Positions 16,390-24,488 are shown, counted from the stretch's first letter. The stretch is 64,000 bases of DNA from Aquicella siphonis (GCF_902459485.1 NZ_LR699119.1:930001-994000); one strand, 5' to 3'. The notes: generated by a model not told the origin, from the letters alone. Program-made: numbers and translations.

Positions 16390-16551
16390 CGCGGTGAGGG
16401 TGCCCCTGCCAGTCAGTCCCGGTTTTGCTTCCGTCTGTCCTATCTATAAGAGTAACCGCTGCGGTGTGTTTGCACAAGAATCGATGGTGCACAGCCCGGT
16501 CCGGCTTGTCAGGGCAAACCAGGGTTGGGGAAGGATGACCCGCCACTGTTG

Positions 16552-16935
16552 TCAGTCTGAATCAAAATAAGTCTGGTTCAAGGCCAGATAGAAAACCACA
16601 GCAAAATTAACAGCTATCAATGGAGTGATGACCCAGCCAAAGACATAGTCTTGCTTGTAAACCATGCTGTATGAAATGACGGCGCAAACGATTCCGAACA
16701 TGATGACGCTGTAAGCCAGTCCCAGCCCCAGCCGTGTTTTATGCAGAAGCTCAATGCTCGCGAGTATGGTAAAAACAATATAAAAATACCCGAACAAGGG
16801 GAGAATCGCCAGCCATGCATGGGCGCTGGTGAAAATATGCGATTGAACCCACGCCACATATAACCAGTTCATGAATACCTGGCAGAGGAATAATGTCACT
16901 ATCATTTTGCTTTTGCCTTGAATGATTTTATTCAT
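16552..16935 (-). CDS. Four-helix membrane protein, unknown
   Basis: 127 aa with four hydrophobic segments (MIVTLFLCQVFMNWLYVAW; HAWLAILPLFGYFYIVFTIL; LGLAYSVIMFGIVCAVISY; GWVITPLIAVNFAVVFYLAL). No family recognised. On the same strand as the cyclase but 160 bp upstream of it, so co-transcription is possible but not shown. A TATACT hexamer lies about 40 bp upstream of the start. Confidence 0.6.
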   Translation of the reverse strand: MNKIIQGKSKMIVTLFLCQVFMNWLYVAWVQSHIFTSAHAWLAILPLFGYFYIVFTILASIELLHKTRLGLGLAYSVIMFGIVCAVISYSMVYKQDYVFGWVITPLIAVNFAVVFYLALNQTYFDSD

Positions 16936-17249
16936 GTTGGCTGTGCCGCATCCATGGTTCTCTTACTTTAAGTATACCGTAAATCATACGCGGCATGATT
17001 TCCCTGGCTGCCCAACCCGCTGATATCACACACTTTCCATACCTGAAAGGTTTTTTCCTGGTGTGACAGCGTATGCGGGATGTTCGGGTGAATACGGCAG
17101 CCTTTTTGCCTTGCCAGCCGGTTGTTGTACTGTAAGAAATTTTGCGCGCACACCGCTGTTTTGAATTTATAGTATTTAAATTCATATACTTATGTTTTGA
17201 AAATGCGATTTCAGGCTGGGCCGGGCGGTGCCCGCGGGGCACAGTGTAA
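16936..17249. other. Intergenic region upstream of the kinase-like gene
   Basis: No convincing gene. A 104-codon minus frame crosses it but has no ribosome site and an atypical, basic, Cys-containing composition. Contents: an AT-rich inverted pair GAATTT/AAATTC (around 17162-17182), and a perfect GC palindrome GTGCCC-GCG-GGGCAC (17228-17242) ending 8 bp before the PmrA-like box. Confidence 0.5.
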
Positions 17250-17282
17250 TTTAATATTTCCTTAATATTTCCCTGTTATGGT
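17250..17282 (+). promoter_or_regulatory. Near-perfect PmrA box upstream of the kinase-like gene
   Basis: Direct repeat tTTAATATT (17250-17258), TC, cTTAATATT (17261-17269). This equals the published PmrA consensus cTTAATatT-N2-cTTAATatT except for the first base. A TATGGT hexamer at 17277-17282 lies 26 bp after the first TTAA, the same distance as in the promoter at 6865-6897; AATAAT at 17284-17289 is an alternative -10. The gene starts 46 bp after the box. Confidence 0.75.
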
Positions 17283-17315
17283 CAATAATGTGTTAGGGAA
17301 GCCGAGAATAATTAT

Positions 17316-19562
17316 ATGCAAAGCGCACGGCACGAAGAGGCATATACAAGCGAACAGGACAAACTGCGTCACCCGGGCGGTACGGACATGCCGGCTTATC
17401 CCGGGTCCACGGCTGCCATCTTGTCCACCCTTGACCAGTCCGTTTCTCCCGAGGCCCATCTTTTGCTGCAAAGCTTCATACTGGTGGAGCCTGTTTCTAC
17501 AGAATCCTGGCCTTCGGCCACCGTGTGCGAAACCCTTCTGATTCATTCAAAAAAAGTCAGCGACAGCATGAAGGCGACCATGGGCGTCAAGAGTTCATCG
17601 CATACGGTTGATGTTGTCAGCTTTAACGAGGGAGGATGCGATGTCGTTGTTTCTCCTCCCTGTCCCCATGATTTTGACCTTAATCAATTGCCCGGAAAAA
17701 GCACGGCTTGCTATATTTTCACGACGGACAAGAAGCTTTATTATGCGGATAAAAAACTGAGGCTTTGCAGTCTGGTTCCGGTGGAACCAAAAAACCTGGC
17801 GGACTTGTGTGAATTTCTGAAAATCGATGTTTCCAGCCATGCCGAACAAGGTTACAAACAGCTTATTGAGCTGCTGGATCATGAAAAACTGATAGGCATC
17901 ACTTCATTCACGGGGCATATCCATGGCATGGGATTTTATAAAAAAAATGAGCCTGGTTCCGTCATGTCGTCTCTTGAGTCGGCGAACAGCATAGCGTATC
18001 AACTCCTTGGGCCGCGTCATTTTCCTACCTGTTATACAGTCAGGGATGAAATGTCGCAATATATCGGTGTCTTTTCCAAGCTGTTGCCGGGATTCAAGCC
18101 GAATCGGGACAAGCCGTTGCAGCAGCAGGACCTGGAACTTTCGTCATTAAAATGCATGATCAAAAAACGTGACGCGGAAGACCTCCGGCAACTGGATGAG
18201 TTGTTCGCCGTCATCAGGGAAATGCTTCCCTTGCTGAAAAGAGAAGTATCCGGCGATAGCAATTATTTCTATCAGGTCTGGGAATTCGCACGGAATACGG
18301 GCAACTATTATCTGGGTGACGAGAGCAGCGCGGTGCATGTCAAGCCAAAGCTGGAGGCCTTCCTCAAGCTTAACATCCCCACGATCACATTTGGCAAGCT
18401 GGAAGAATTGCGGGGCGTGCTGATGAAGCGCAAATCAGCTATCTTGCTGTCCAAATCGAGTTATGTCGCCACTCAGCACCAGCATGACAAGGAAATGATA
18501 TTAATAGACAAGGCGATTGAAAAACTCAATCAGGTGCTGCTTGATGAGACGGCCTTGTATCTCAAACACTTGCATGGAATAAGCTGCACGCTTCAGGAAA
18601 ACTGGGTGGATGTGGCGGCCGAACAGACAAATCCGAGCAGTAAATACGCGAACATACAGATTGACGACGGCATGGTGGCGAGTCTGCACGTTTCACTTGA
18701 AGATGTCTTGCATTTTCGTATCCTGTGCGGGCAGGCGATAGGACTGACTTCGCGGTATTTTATGCAAGACCCTGACGGCCATGCGAAAAACCTTTCCAGC
18801 GACGGCTGCAACGTGGATGGTGACCTGGCTGTTTATCCATTGACGTACCGGTTCAAGAGTCCGGGAAGAAAGCCTTTGCCAAAGGATTTTATCCTGGACG
18901 TCAATGATTATATCAATTTTCCGAATTTGACCGCTGCAAATTTCAGATACTGGCCGACACGGGCGACTATTCTTGACACGTCTGCCGATACCGCATTGTC
19001 CCCGGTCTCGGATATCACTAAAAATTATTTTACCACTCAGGACAACCAAAATTACCAAAGTTTGTGTGACCGCCCCGTTTTCAATTTCCAGAAATATGTT
19101 CAACTGATTATACTGGCATTGACCGACAAGGCGATGTACACATCCTGCGCAATGCTGCACATGCCGGATGATTTGCATATGCTGAATGATGAGGGCAATA
19201 CCTCGGCACCCCTGCCGTTACTCAATTCAAGCGGCGAACGAGAGGATGTCCGGCAGAAATGGATTGAGTTTCGCACGGCGCGCGCGCTGGAAGCAAGGAA
19301 TCTGGCGCTTCAGCTGGCTCCCTTGAGAAAAATCATGGAACGTCATGGAGACTTTATACTGGATCTTGTCTTGAGTCATTTTCGCCTGTTTTTACGAGAC
19401 CGCGCGTACGAACTGAATCCCAAGGCGATGAGAATCCTGGAGGAGGGAATACAGATGCCAGCCATTGCGCGCGCGTTTAACGCTTTAAAAACAGATATTC
19501 TGGAATCAACAGCCAATCTTGACATGGGCGCGGCTGTTGTGGGCATGCGGCATACACACTGA
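17316..19562 (+). CDS. Kinase-like effector candidate
   Basis: 748 aa, no signal peptide or membrane helix. The region around residues 220-265 (ANSIAYQLLGPRHFPTCYTV, then IGVFSKLLPGFKP) matches the N-lobe pattern of a kinase-like family seen in Legionella effectors. The catalytic loop is likely DPDGHAKN (Asp485, His489, Lys491, Asn492), followed by NVDGDLAVYPLTY with Asp501 and Asp503 in the metal-binding position. This layout resembles the LegA5-type phosphoinositide-kinase fold. The loop between lobes is long (residues 270-470). The PmrA box upstream and soluble character support a secreted effector. No ankyrin repeats are visible. Kinase activity is inferred from motifs only. The ribosome site before 17316 is weak; Met25 is an alternative start. 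Confidence 0.65.
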   Translation: MQSARHEEAYTSEQDKLRHPGGTDMPAYPGSTAAILSTLDQSVSPEAHLLLQSFILVEPVSTESWPSATVCETLLIHSKKVSDSMKATMGVKSSSHTVDVVSFNEGGCDVVVSPPCPHDFDLNQLPGKSTACYIFTTDKKLYYADKKLRLCSLVPVEPKNLADLCEFLKIDVSSHAEQGYKQLIELLDHEKLIGITSFTGHIHGMGFYKKNEPGSVMSSLESANSIAYQLLGPRHFPTCYTVRDEMSQYIGVFSKLLPGFKPNRDKPLQQQDLELSSLKCMIKKRDAEDLRQLDELFAVIREMLPLLKREVSGDSNYFYQVWEFARNTGNYYLGDESSAVHVKPKLEAFLKLNIPTITFGKLEELRGVLMKRKSAILLSKSSYVATQHQHDKEMILIDKAIEKLNQVLLDETALYLKHLHGISCTLQENWVDVAAEQTNPSSKYANIQIDDGMVASLHVSLEDVLHFRILCGQAIGLTSRYFMQDPDGHAKNLSSDGCNVDGDLAVYPLTYRFKSPGRKPLPKDFILDVNDYINFPNLTAANFRYWPTRATILDTSADTALSPVSDITKNYFTTQDNQNYQSLCDRPVFNFQKYVQLIILALTDKAMYTSCAMLHMPDDLHMLNDEGNTSAPLPLLNSSGEREDVRQKWIEFRTARALEARNLALQLAPLRKIMERHGDFILDLVLSHFRLFLRDRAYELNPKAMRILEEGIQMPAIARAFNALKTDILESTANLDMGAAVVGMRHTH

Positions 19563-19567
19563 TTTTA

Positions 19568-19590
19568 TCGTCACAATACAATCATGACGA
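19568..19590. terminator. Stem-loop between convergent genes
   Basis: TCGTCA (19568-19573) pairs with TGACGA (19585-19590), 11-nt loop, 5 bp after the stop of the kinase-like gene and before the convergent TetR gene. No U-tract. Confidence 0.35.
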
Positions 19591-19610
19591 GGAAAGGGTA
19601 GTCACGCGCT

Positions 19611-20186
19611 TTAATTTCTCAACGATTTGAGAATGCATTTGATGCAAAATTGCAGATATTTTTCCTGCTGCTTCTTGTCCCGGATGAATATATTGGGGTC
19701 AAGCGCGGCGGAACTGATTATAGACAAAATCAGGGTCATGATAAATTCGGGCGCGGCCTTTTTGTCAATATCCCCGTTTTTCTGGTAATGTCTGAATGCA
19801 TCCAGCCAGGCTCGTGTTTCCTTATTTAGGGTGATACCGATGGCTCGGCTGTGCCGGCGTTCCACGCGCTGCCAGTTTATCATTTTTACAACATCGGGAT
19901 TGCTGCGGTAAAACTTCATGTTTTGCGCAAAGAGTTCTTCGAGGAATTTTTCAAAGGGGAGTCCGGTATCCGGGAGTGTCCCGGTTTTTCCAGAGGCTTG
20001 TTCAACGATATCGTGTTTGACCGCGACCCAGAGGTTTTCCTTGCTTTTAAAGTGATGAAAAACAAGACTGTGATTAACTTGCGCGAGCGCGGCAATTTTG
20101 CCTATCGACGTTCCAGCGAATCCATTTTCAGCAAACAGGCTTTTGGCTGCGGCGAGGATTTTTTCTTTTGTCGTCAGATGATTCAT
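19611..20186 (-). CDS. TetR-family transcriptional regulator
   Basis: 191 aa. The N-terminal helix-turn-helix is typical: TKEKILAAAKSLFAENGF, then TSIGKIAALAQVNHSLVFHHFKSKENLW at about residues 25-53. The C-terminal domain (about 60-190) is helical and would bind a ligand and dimerise; TetR_C_6/AcrR-like, ligand unknown. Two near-identical 16-bp sites in inverted orientation lie directly upstream (20206-20253) and are the likely operators, so it probably represses itself and perhaps the divergent gene at 20428. Confidence 0.85.
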   Translation of the reverse strand: MNHLTTKEKILAAAKSLFAENGFAGTSIGKIAALAQVNHSLVFHHFKSKENLWVAVKHDIVEQASGKTGTLPDTGLPFEKFLEELFAQNMKFYRSNPDVVKMINWQRVERRHSRAIGITLNKETRAWLDAFRHYQKNGDIDKKAAPEFIMTLILSIISSAALDPNIFIRDKKQQEKYLQFCIKCILKSLRN

Positions 20187-20205
20187 GGGCCGTCTCCGAT
20201 ATTAA

Positions 20206-20253
20206 TTGACTAGTCAGTCAATCACGGGTTATGATACTTGACTGACTGGTCAA
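20206..20253. promoter_or_regulatory. Paired TetR-type operators
   Basis: TTGACTAGTCAGTCAA (20206-20221) and TTGACTGACTGGTCAA (20238-20253) are inverted copies that agree in 15 of 16 positions, centres 32 bp apart. They lie 20-67 bp upstream of the tetR-type start codon, in the divergent region. Confidence 0.75.
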
Positions 20254-20427
20254 TCAAGTATATCAGTCTCCCGGTGCCAGAACAAGCGCTGCTGCGCGCA
20301 GGCTATTGAAAAAAATCAATTTATGCCGTGGCAGGCCTTTTGCGGACAAAGAGCCGTGAGAAACATCAGTGTGAGTTTGTCCGGCAGCGGGCCACAAAAT
20401 TAAAAGCAGTCCATGAGGGGGTGGTCA

Positions 20428-20826
20428 ATGAGTATAAAAACGGTTACCTATGAATATCATCACATGGGCATTCCCACCACGCAGGAGCGCCCTGGCGAGC
20501 GATATAGTTCAACATTTAAAATGTTCACATCAGGCGGCGAGAACAGTGAATTCCGTATTCAGTATCATCGGTTTGAAGAAGACAGTCCCCTGCATCCGCT
20601 GATCAAGACAGTGCCGCATGTGGCATTCAGGGTCAGCAGTATTGACGAAGCGATTGCGGGAAAGACGGTCATATTGGGTCCATATTATCCATTCGCCGGC
20701 TTCAGGGTCGCCATGATAGACGATCATGGAACACCCATTGAATTCATTGAAACCACACTGAGTGAAGAAGAAATATGGTCAGGCCCCAAGGCAAATTCTG
20801 TTATCTATCCTGACGATGCGACATAA
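20428..20826 (+). CDS. VOC/glyoxalase-superfamily protein
   Basis: 132 aa with the paired beta-alpha-beta-beta-beta pattern of the vicinal oxygen chelate fold: YEYHHMGIPT at the start, PHVAFRVSSIDEAIAG in the middle and AMIDDHGTPIEFIE at the end. His in HHMGIP, His in VPHVAF and Glu in PIEFIE are at the usual metal positions. Substrate unknown; it may be an isomerase, dioxygenase or resistance protein. GAGGGGGTGG precedes ATG 20428, so this start is preferred over 20413. The divergent TetR regulator may control it. Confidence 0.7.
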   Translation: MSIKTVTYEYHHMGIPTTQERPGERYSSTFKMFTSGGENSEFRIQYHRFEEDSPLHPLIKTVPHVAFRVSSIDEAIAGKTVILGPYYPFAGFRVAMIDDHGTPIEFIETTLSEEEIWSGPKANSVIYPDDAT

Positions 20827-20835
20827 GCCGCTGCC

Positions 20836-20863
20836 CGCCCCGCAAATTTCCCGAAGCGGGGCG
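20836..20863 (+). terminator. GC-rich terminator-like hairpin
   Basis: CGCCCCGC (20836-20843) and GCGGGGCG (20856-20863), 12-nt loop, 10 bp after the stop of the VOC gene. Strong stem but no U-tract. Confidence 0.5.
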
Positions 20864-20970
20864 GCGCAGACATGAAAATATTTCCGCAATAGGACATTGA
20901 TGATATTCATTTGATAAATTGAATGTTTCAATTCATGTCAATGTCTTGTTATGAAAGTGCTCCAGGCAGT

Positions 20971-21001
20971 CTTAAGTCTGTTTTAATCTTCGATTCATAA
21001 A
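20971..21001 (+). promoter_or_regulatory. PmrA-like box upstream of the GDSL gene
   Basis: cTTAAGTCT (20971-20979), GT, tTTAATCTT (20982-20990): TTAA tetramers at 20972 and 20983, exactly 11 bp apart. CATAAA (20996-21001) is a possible -10, 24 bp after the first TTAA. Confidence 0.5.
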
Positions 21002-21049
21002 ATGAAATGAAGATGCAAAAGGACACATAACTGGCGAAGGAGAATACGC

Positions 21050-21721
21050 ATGATCACAAGACCTGACATTTCACGCATTATCATTATGGGCGATAGTCTC
21101 TCGGACAGGGGCACTATCTATAAGAAAAAATTGTTTGGTTTTATTCCCATGAGTCTGCTGGCTGGCCTGACCGGCACGGCTCCCGGCGACAGTTTTACAA
21201 ACGGCATGCCGTGGAGTGATCATTTCATCGCCGCGCTCGCCAATGAATTCACGATTAAAAAATTCCAGAATGATAAAAAGTGGCGCAGTGACGATATGGC
21301 GGATGCCATTATTAATAACGATATCCATGTCAGACGGGCAATCGAGTATTATTTCAATTTGCGTGATGATAAAAAAGTTGATTACCGCGATAATGAATTC
21401 GTTCGCTGTTATACAGAGGGAGGGCTGACCTCGCATAGTTACAAATGGGTTCCCAGCATAAGCATCAAGCGCTTTTTTACCCGGTTGATATTGTCCACAC
21501 TGCGTGAAAAGCGCGCGGATCTTCTCGCGCATGATGAAGAACATGCCAATGTGTTGCCGCCAAAAGAAAAAGCCAAAACGCTGATCATTGAATGGTCTGG
21601 CGCGAATGACTTGATCACGGTGAATGAGCGGCCGTCAATGACCGAAGTCAACAAGGCGGTGGCGGAGAGGATAAGAAACATTGAAACGCTTGTCGCTCAT
21701 GGTTATCGTCATTTTTTTTGA
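21050..21721 (+). CDS. GDSL/SGNH hydrolase, 5' fragment (frameshifted gene)
   Basis: First 223 codons of a GDSL lipase/acyltransferase-type enzyme. Block I is IIIMGDSLSDRGT with the nucleophile Ser16. Block III is WSGANDLITVNERP with the oxyanion Asn. The frame ends in YRHFF then TGA inside a run of eight T (21712-21719). In the other frame the text continues LMNLPDLSLTPRF, the natural continuation of this family, and holds block V. With 9 or 6 T the protein would be one chain of about 436 aa. Related Legionella and Coxiella enzymes include secreted phospholipases and acyltransferases. No signal peptide, so export, if any, would need a type IV system. GAAGGAGAA precedes the ATG. Confidence 0.75.
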   Translation: MITRPDISRIIIMGDSLSDRGTIYKKKLFGFIPMSLLAGLTGTAPGDSFTNGMPWSDHFIAALANEFTIKKFQNDKKWRSDDMADAIINNDIHVRRAIEYYFNLRDDKKVDYRDNEFVRCYTEGGLTSHSYKWVPSISIKRFFTRLILSTLREKRADLLAHDEEHANVLPPKEKAKTLIIEWSGANDLITVNERPSMTEVNKAVAERIRNIETLVAHGYRHFF

Positions 21722-22359
21722 TGAACCTGCCTGATTTGTCGCTGACACCCCGGTTTCAGGCTAAAGACAAGTATGAGCGCGAAAACGCGAGAGCCTGCTC
21801 GGCGTATTTTAACAGGCGGTTAATGGCTGCTTGTGCCGGATTGCAAAAGCAATACCCTGACTGCACGATTGAAGCGGTGGATGTAAACCGTGAATTTGCC
21901 GAAATGTTCAATCATCCGGAAAAATATCAGATGGACAAGTCCAAGCTAAGTCAGCCGTACACGAAATCCGGAGATTTCCGCATATTGAAAAACGGGACGT
22001 CGCCTGCGACAGGGTATATGTTTTGGGATGACGTGCATCCGACGGCAGATGTGCATGCCATGCTTGCCTATATTTTTTGTGAGCGGTATCGAAACCGCTT
22101 TCATTTCATGGATCCGGCCGTCGCTCAACAAAAGCGCAAATCACAAATGGGCAGGCAAGTTCGTGTCCTGGAAAGAACGCATTCGTGTGACAGGCTGCGT
22201 CTCAATCAGTTCGGCGTCTTATGCCATACGCACCGCAATGACAGACAACACGCGCCCTCGAGTCATGAGCTGCGCCGTCAGTCTGCGCAATCCAGAATCC
22301 AGCCATCCGATTGCCATGATGAAACAGTTGATAATCCGGCGAATAAAAGCAGATGTTGA
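21718..22359 (+). CDS. GDSL/SGNH hydrolase, 3' fragment (frameshifted gene)
   Basis: Continuation of the preceding fragment in the next frame. It starts with LMNLPDLSLTPRFQ and contains block V, FWDDVHPTADVH, with the catalytic Asp and His. Up to about 22130 the coding quality is good. Beyond this the text (QVRVLERTHSCDRLRLNQFG...) loses family character, and another frame opens, so a second frameshift or a degraded 3' end is possible. Translation start at TTG 21718 has no ribosome site; without slippage this part may not be made. Confidence 0.6.
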   Translation: MMNLPDLSLTPRFQAKDKYERENARACSAYFNRRLMAACAGLQKQYPDCTIEAVDVNREFAEMFNHPEKYQMDKSKLSQPYTKSGDFRILKNGTSPATGYMFWDDVHPTADVHAMLAYIFCERYRNRFHFMDPAVAQQKRKSQMGRQVRVLERTHSCDRLRLNQFGVLCHTHRNDRQHAPSSHELRRQSAQSRIQPSDCHDETVDNPANKSRC

Positions 22360-22381
22360 CAAAATGTGATGGTGCGGGATT

Positions 22382-22525
22382 CCCGTTCATGGTTCGAGAC
22401 GCCGCTGACGCGGCTCCTCACCACGAACGGGATTTTCACCACCGTTCGCTCCTTCGACAAGCTCAGGACAGGCCTGAGGAGGCACGCAGTGCCGTCTCGA
22501 AGGGCCTGTCCTGAATCTGGCGAAG
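22382..22525. repeat. Palindromic intergenic repeat element (REP-like)
   Basis: Two nested palindromes. First: CCCGTTCATGGT (22382-22393) with ACCACGAACGGG (22420-22431), 11 of 12 paired, enclosing GCCGC-TGAC-GCGGC (22401-22414). Second: 23-bp arms 22452-22474 and 22503-22525, 19 of 23 paired, with a perfect 12-bp core TCAGGACAGGCC/GGCCTGTCCTGA. It fills the gap between two convergent genes and may also end transcription. Confidence 0.75.
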
Positions 22526-22542
22526 AAAGGAGGCCGTGCAGT

Positions 22543-24090
22543 TTAAGCGCGGCATACGTTAAATAACCACTTGACGAGTTCAACCATGACCCGTGTATCC
22601 TGCTCGCAATAGTCCAGCATGGCTTTTTTCAGCAGTTTTTTCCGCTCGGGTGAGGTTCGCGCTGAAACGAGTTCTTCATATGCCCGCTGGGCGTCACCGC
22701 CGTTTGCGACCAGCATATCCTCATAGCTGTAAGCTTGTCCCAGCAGCGCCGGAGCAACACGTTTCAGGCTGAAACTGCCGGCGAAGGCATTGTCATATAC
22801 GGAGGCGCGGATGATTTCAAGAGGATCGGCCAGGCGCTCCAGAAGATTGACCAGGGCTTCGCTGTGTTCGGAAGAAAAGTCAGCCAGCTCACGGATACGG
22901 TCAGATTCAAATTTGCTGTAATAGGCGAGAATGGAACCCTGCGTCTGACAGGCGTCCAATAGCGCGGAAATAAGGCTTGGCCGCGGATCGTCGTCCGCTT
23001 CATGAAGAAAATCAAGATGAGTGACGGCGGAATCAGGTGACTGCCAGACATGCACGCTGAACTGAAAGGGAATATGCTGAAAGGGGTGGCATCCCGCGAA
23101 CCGCGGAATGGCTGGATTAATGGTTTCGAAATCCAGAAAAACCAGCGGAAATTTCCACGCTGCCAGGGCGGATCTGACGGCGTCACGGTCAAGATATCGT
23201 TCCCCGGTCTTGAAACAGGTGACTATTCGCTCTTGTAAATCATTCAGGCCGCGCAGCCGGGGATCGTCAAGCTGGATAATGCCTTCGTAATAGAGCTGCC
23301 ATTTTTTTTCGCGCAATCCGGGCAAATTGAATATGCTGGTTTCAGGCACTTTTTTTTCCGGCCAGCAATGACTTGTGAAACCGCATTCAGTCGGTGACAG
23401 GCAATAAGGACCGATGTCGATATCAGGAACGGTTTCCTGCCGGATGACGGTCAAGATTTCTTTTACTTTTGGCTTGATTTCCAGATAATTCTCACGGATG
23501 CGCTCGGTCACGTCCACTTCGACGAAGAGGTGTGTCAAGTCGGGATGGCGGCAATCAGGATTCAGATGAACGATATGAATTTTTTCTAAAGGCAGGCCGC
23601 TCTTTGCCATGATCCAGGCTTGAAGGCCGACATCGTCAAGGTGTTCCGGCTTGACTTTGGTGGTTGACTTGACTTCATAGATGCGCCAGCGTTTTGTTTC
23701 GGGGGAATACTGAATGATGTCGGCTCTTGCGTAACATCCCATGTACTCGAAAGCGGCTTCATAAATTATAGGTGATCCCGCAGTAATCAATTCCCTGGTT
23801 CTGGCGAGGGCGCCGGTAAAATCCCAGGGTTTGTTATCGACAAGTTCTCCTCCGGCATATTGTTTTCTGGCCGCGTCACCCACCAGATTGCCCTGGTCAA
23901 ACAAGGCCTGGAGATCCGGCGTGACGGGTGCTTCAAGCGCAGGCTCATGTATGGTCAAATAAATACACTTGAGGCAGCGATAGCCTCGCATGAGTTTGGT
24001 TTTGCTGATCAGTCTGGGTATGGGGTTCATGTGAGGGATAATAACAGGAACCGGTGGAAATGATCGAGCAGACTGTGACTTCCGGTTCAT
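22543..24090 (-). CDS. DUF2779 protein: Cas4-like nuclease fused to DEDD exonuclease
   Basis: 515 aa with two nuclease modules. N-terminal (about 40-260): a RecB/Cas4-type PD-(D/E)XK fold, with ARADIIQYS...RIYEVKSTTK giving the D...ExK site, and Cys residues (CLKC near the start; CGFTSHC near 245) arranged like the Fe-S cluster ligands of Cas4. C-terminal (about 330-510): a DnaQ-like exonuclease, with FLDFET for DED, YYSKFESDRI and DYCEQDTRVM for the last Asp. DUF2779 proteins have this combined plan; the role is not defined but DNA processing or repair is likely. No CRISPR array is near. The start overlaps the stop of the SET gene by 4 bp (ATGA), indicating coupling. ATG 24030 is an alternative start. 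Confidence 0.8.
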   Translation of the reverse strand: MNRKSQSARSFPPVPVIIPHMNPIPRLISKTKLMRGYRCLKCIYLTIHEPALEAPVTPDLQALFDQGNLVGDAARKQYAGGELVDNKPWDFTGALARTRELITAGSPIIYEAAFEYMGCYARADIIQYSPETKRWRIYEVKSTTKVKPEHLDDVGLQAWIMAKSGLPLEKIHIVHLNPDCRHPDLTHLFVEVDVTERIRENYLEIKPKVKEILTVIRQETVPDIDIGPYCLSPTECGFTSHCWPEKKVPETSIFNLPGLREKKWQLYYEGIIQLDDPRLRGLNDLQERIVTCFKTGERYLDRDAVRSALAAWKFPLVFLDFETINPAIPRFAGCHPFQHIPFQFSVHVWQSPDSAVTHLDFLHEADDDPRPSLISALLDACQTQGSILAYYSKFESDRIRELADFSSEHSEALVNLLERLADPLEIIRASVYDNAFAGSFSLKRVAPALLGQAYSYEDMLVANGGDAQRAYEELVSARTSPERKKLLKKAMLDYCEQDTRVMVELVKWLFNVCRA

Positions 24091-24464
24091 TTCTTTCTGT
24101 GGGCTTTGGGCTTTAACCCGCGGCTGCTAAACCATTCGTCACCATAAGATACGAAGATTTCCTCACCCTTGTGTATGGTTCGGACGGCCTTGAATGTGAC
24201 AACCCGGCTTTTCATGTTAATCTTGTAATCCGCATTGGGATCGTCCGAGTGATTGTAAATGATGCCAAAGCCGGTAAATATGGCATATTTGCCGTTTGCA
24301 TCGAAGTAATAATCCTCAAGCTTTTTGTCGCCGCCCCTGGAAACAATCATGTAGCATTCTTCAATTTTTTCGCCTTTGCGTATGGTTTTTTCCGCGAAGA
24401 CACCATAACCATGCATGGGTGATTTTTTGACGGCTAATTTATTTTGGAATAATTTGGATTTCAT
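24087..24464 (-). CDS. Small SET-domain protein (putative lysine methyltransferase)
   Basis: 125 aa, a minimal SET fold. Motifs: GYGVFAEKTIRKGEKIEE (SET N-part, SAM binding), GIIYNHSDDPNADY in the place of the NHS pseudoknot motif, and IHKGEEIFVSYGDEW with the catalytic Tyr. It would transfer methyl groups from SAM to a protein lysine. Bacterial SET proteins are often horizontally acquired from eukaryotes, and Legionella RomA is a secreted histone methyltransferase. This one is very short and co-transcribed with the DUF2779 nuclease, which argues for an internal bacterial target. ATG 24464 is chosen; TTG 24488 is upstream in frame. Confidence 0.75.
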   Translation of the reverse strand: MKSKLFQNKLAVKKSPMHGYGVFAEKTIRKGEKIEECYMIVSRGGDKKLEDYYFDANGKYAIFTGFGIIYNHSDDPNADYKINMKSRVVTFKAVRTIHKGEEIFVSYGDEWFSSRGLKPKAHRKK

Positions 24465-24488
24465 AATCTTCGTGTGTTTTCTTGTCAA

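Noticed and set aside
16928-17242. 104-aa minus-strand frame
   Set aside because: No ribosome site, basic and Cys-containing composition, no domain, overlaps the upstream region of the membrane protein gene; likely chance.
22028-22369. Alternative frame as a separate gene after the GDSL domain
   Set aside because: Its first half overlaps good GDSL coding; at most its second half could be the true C-terminus after another frameshift.
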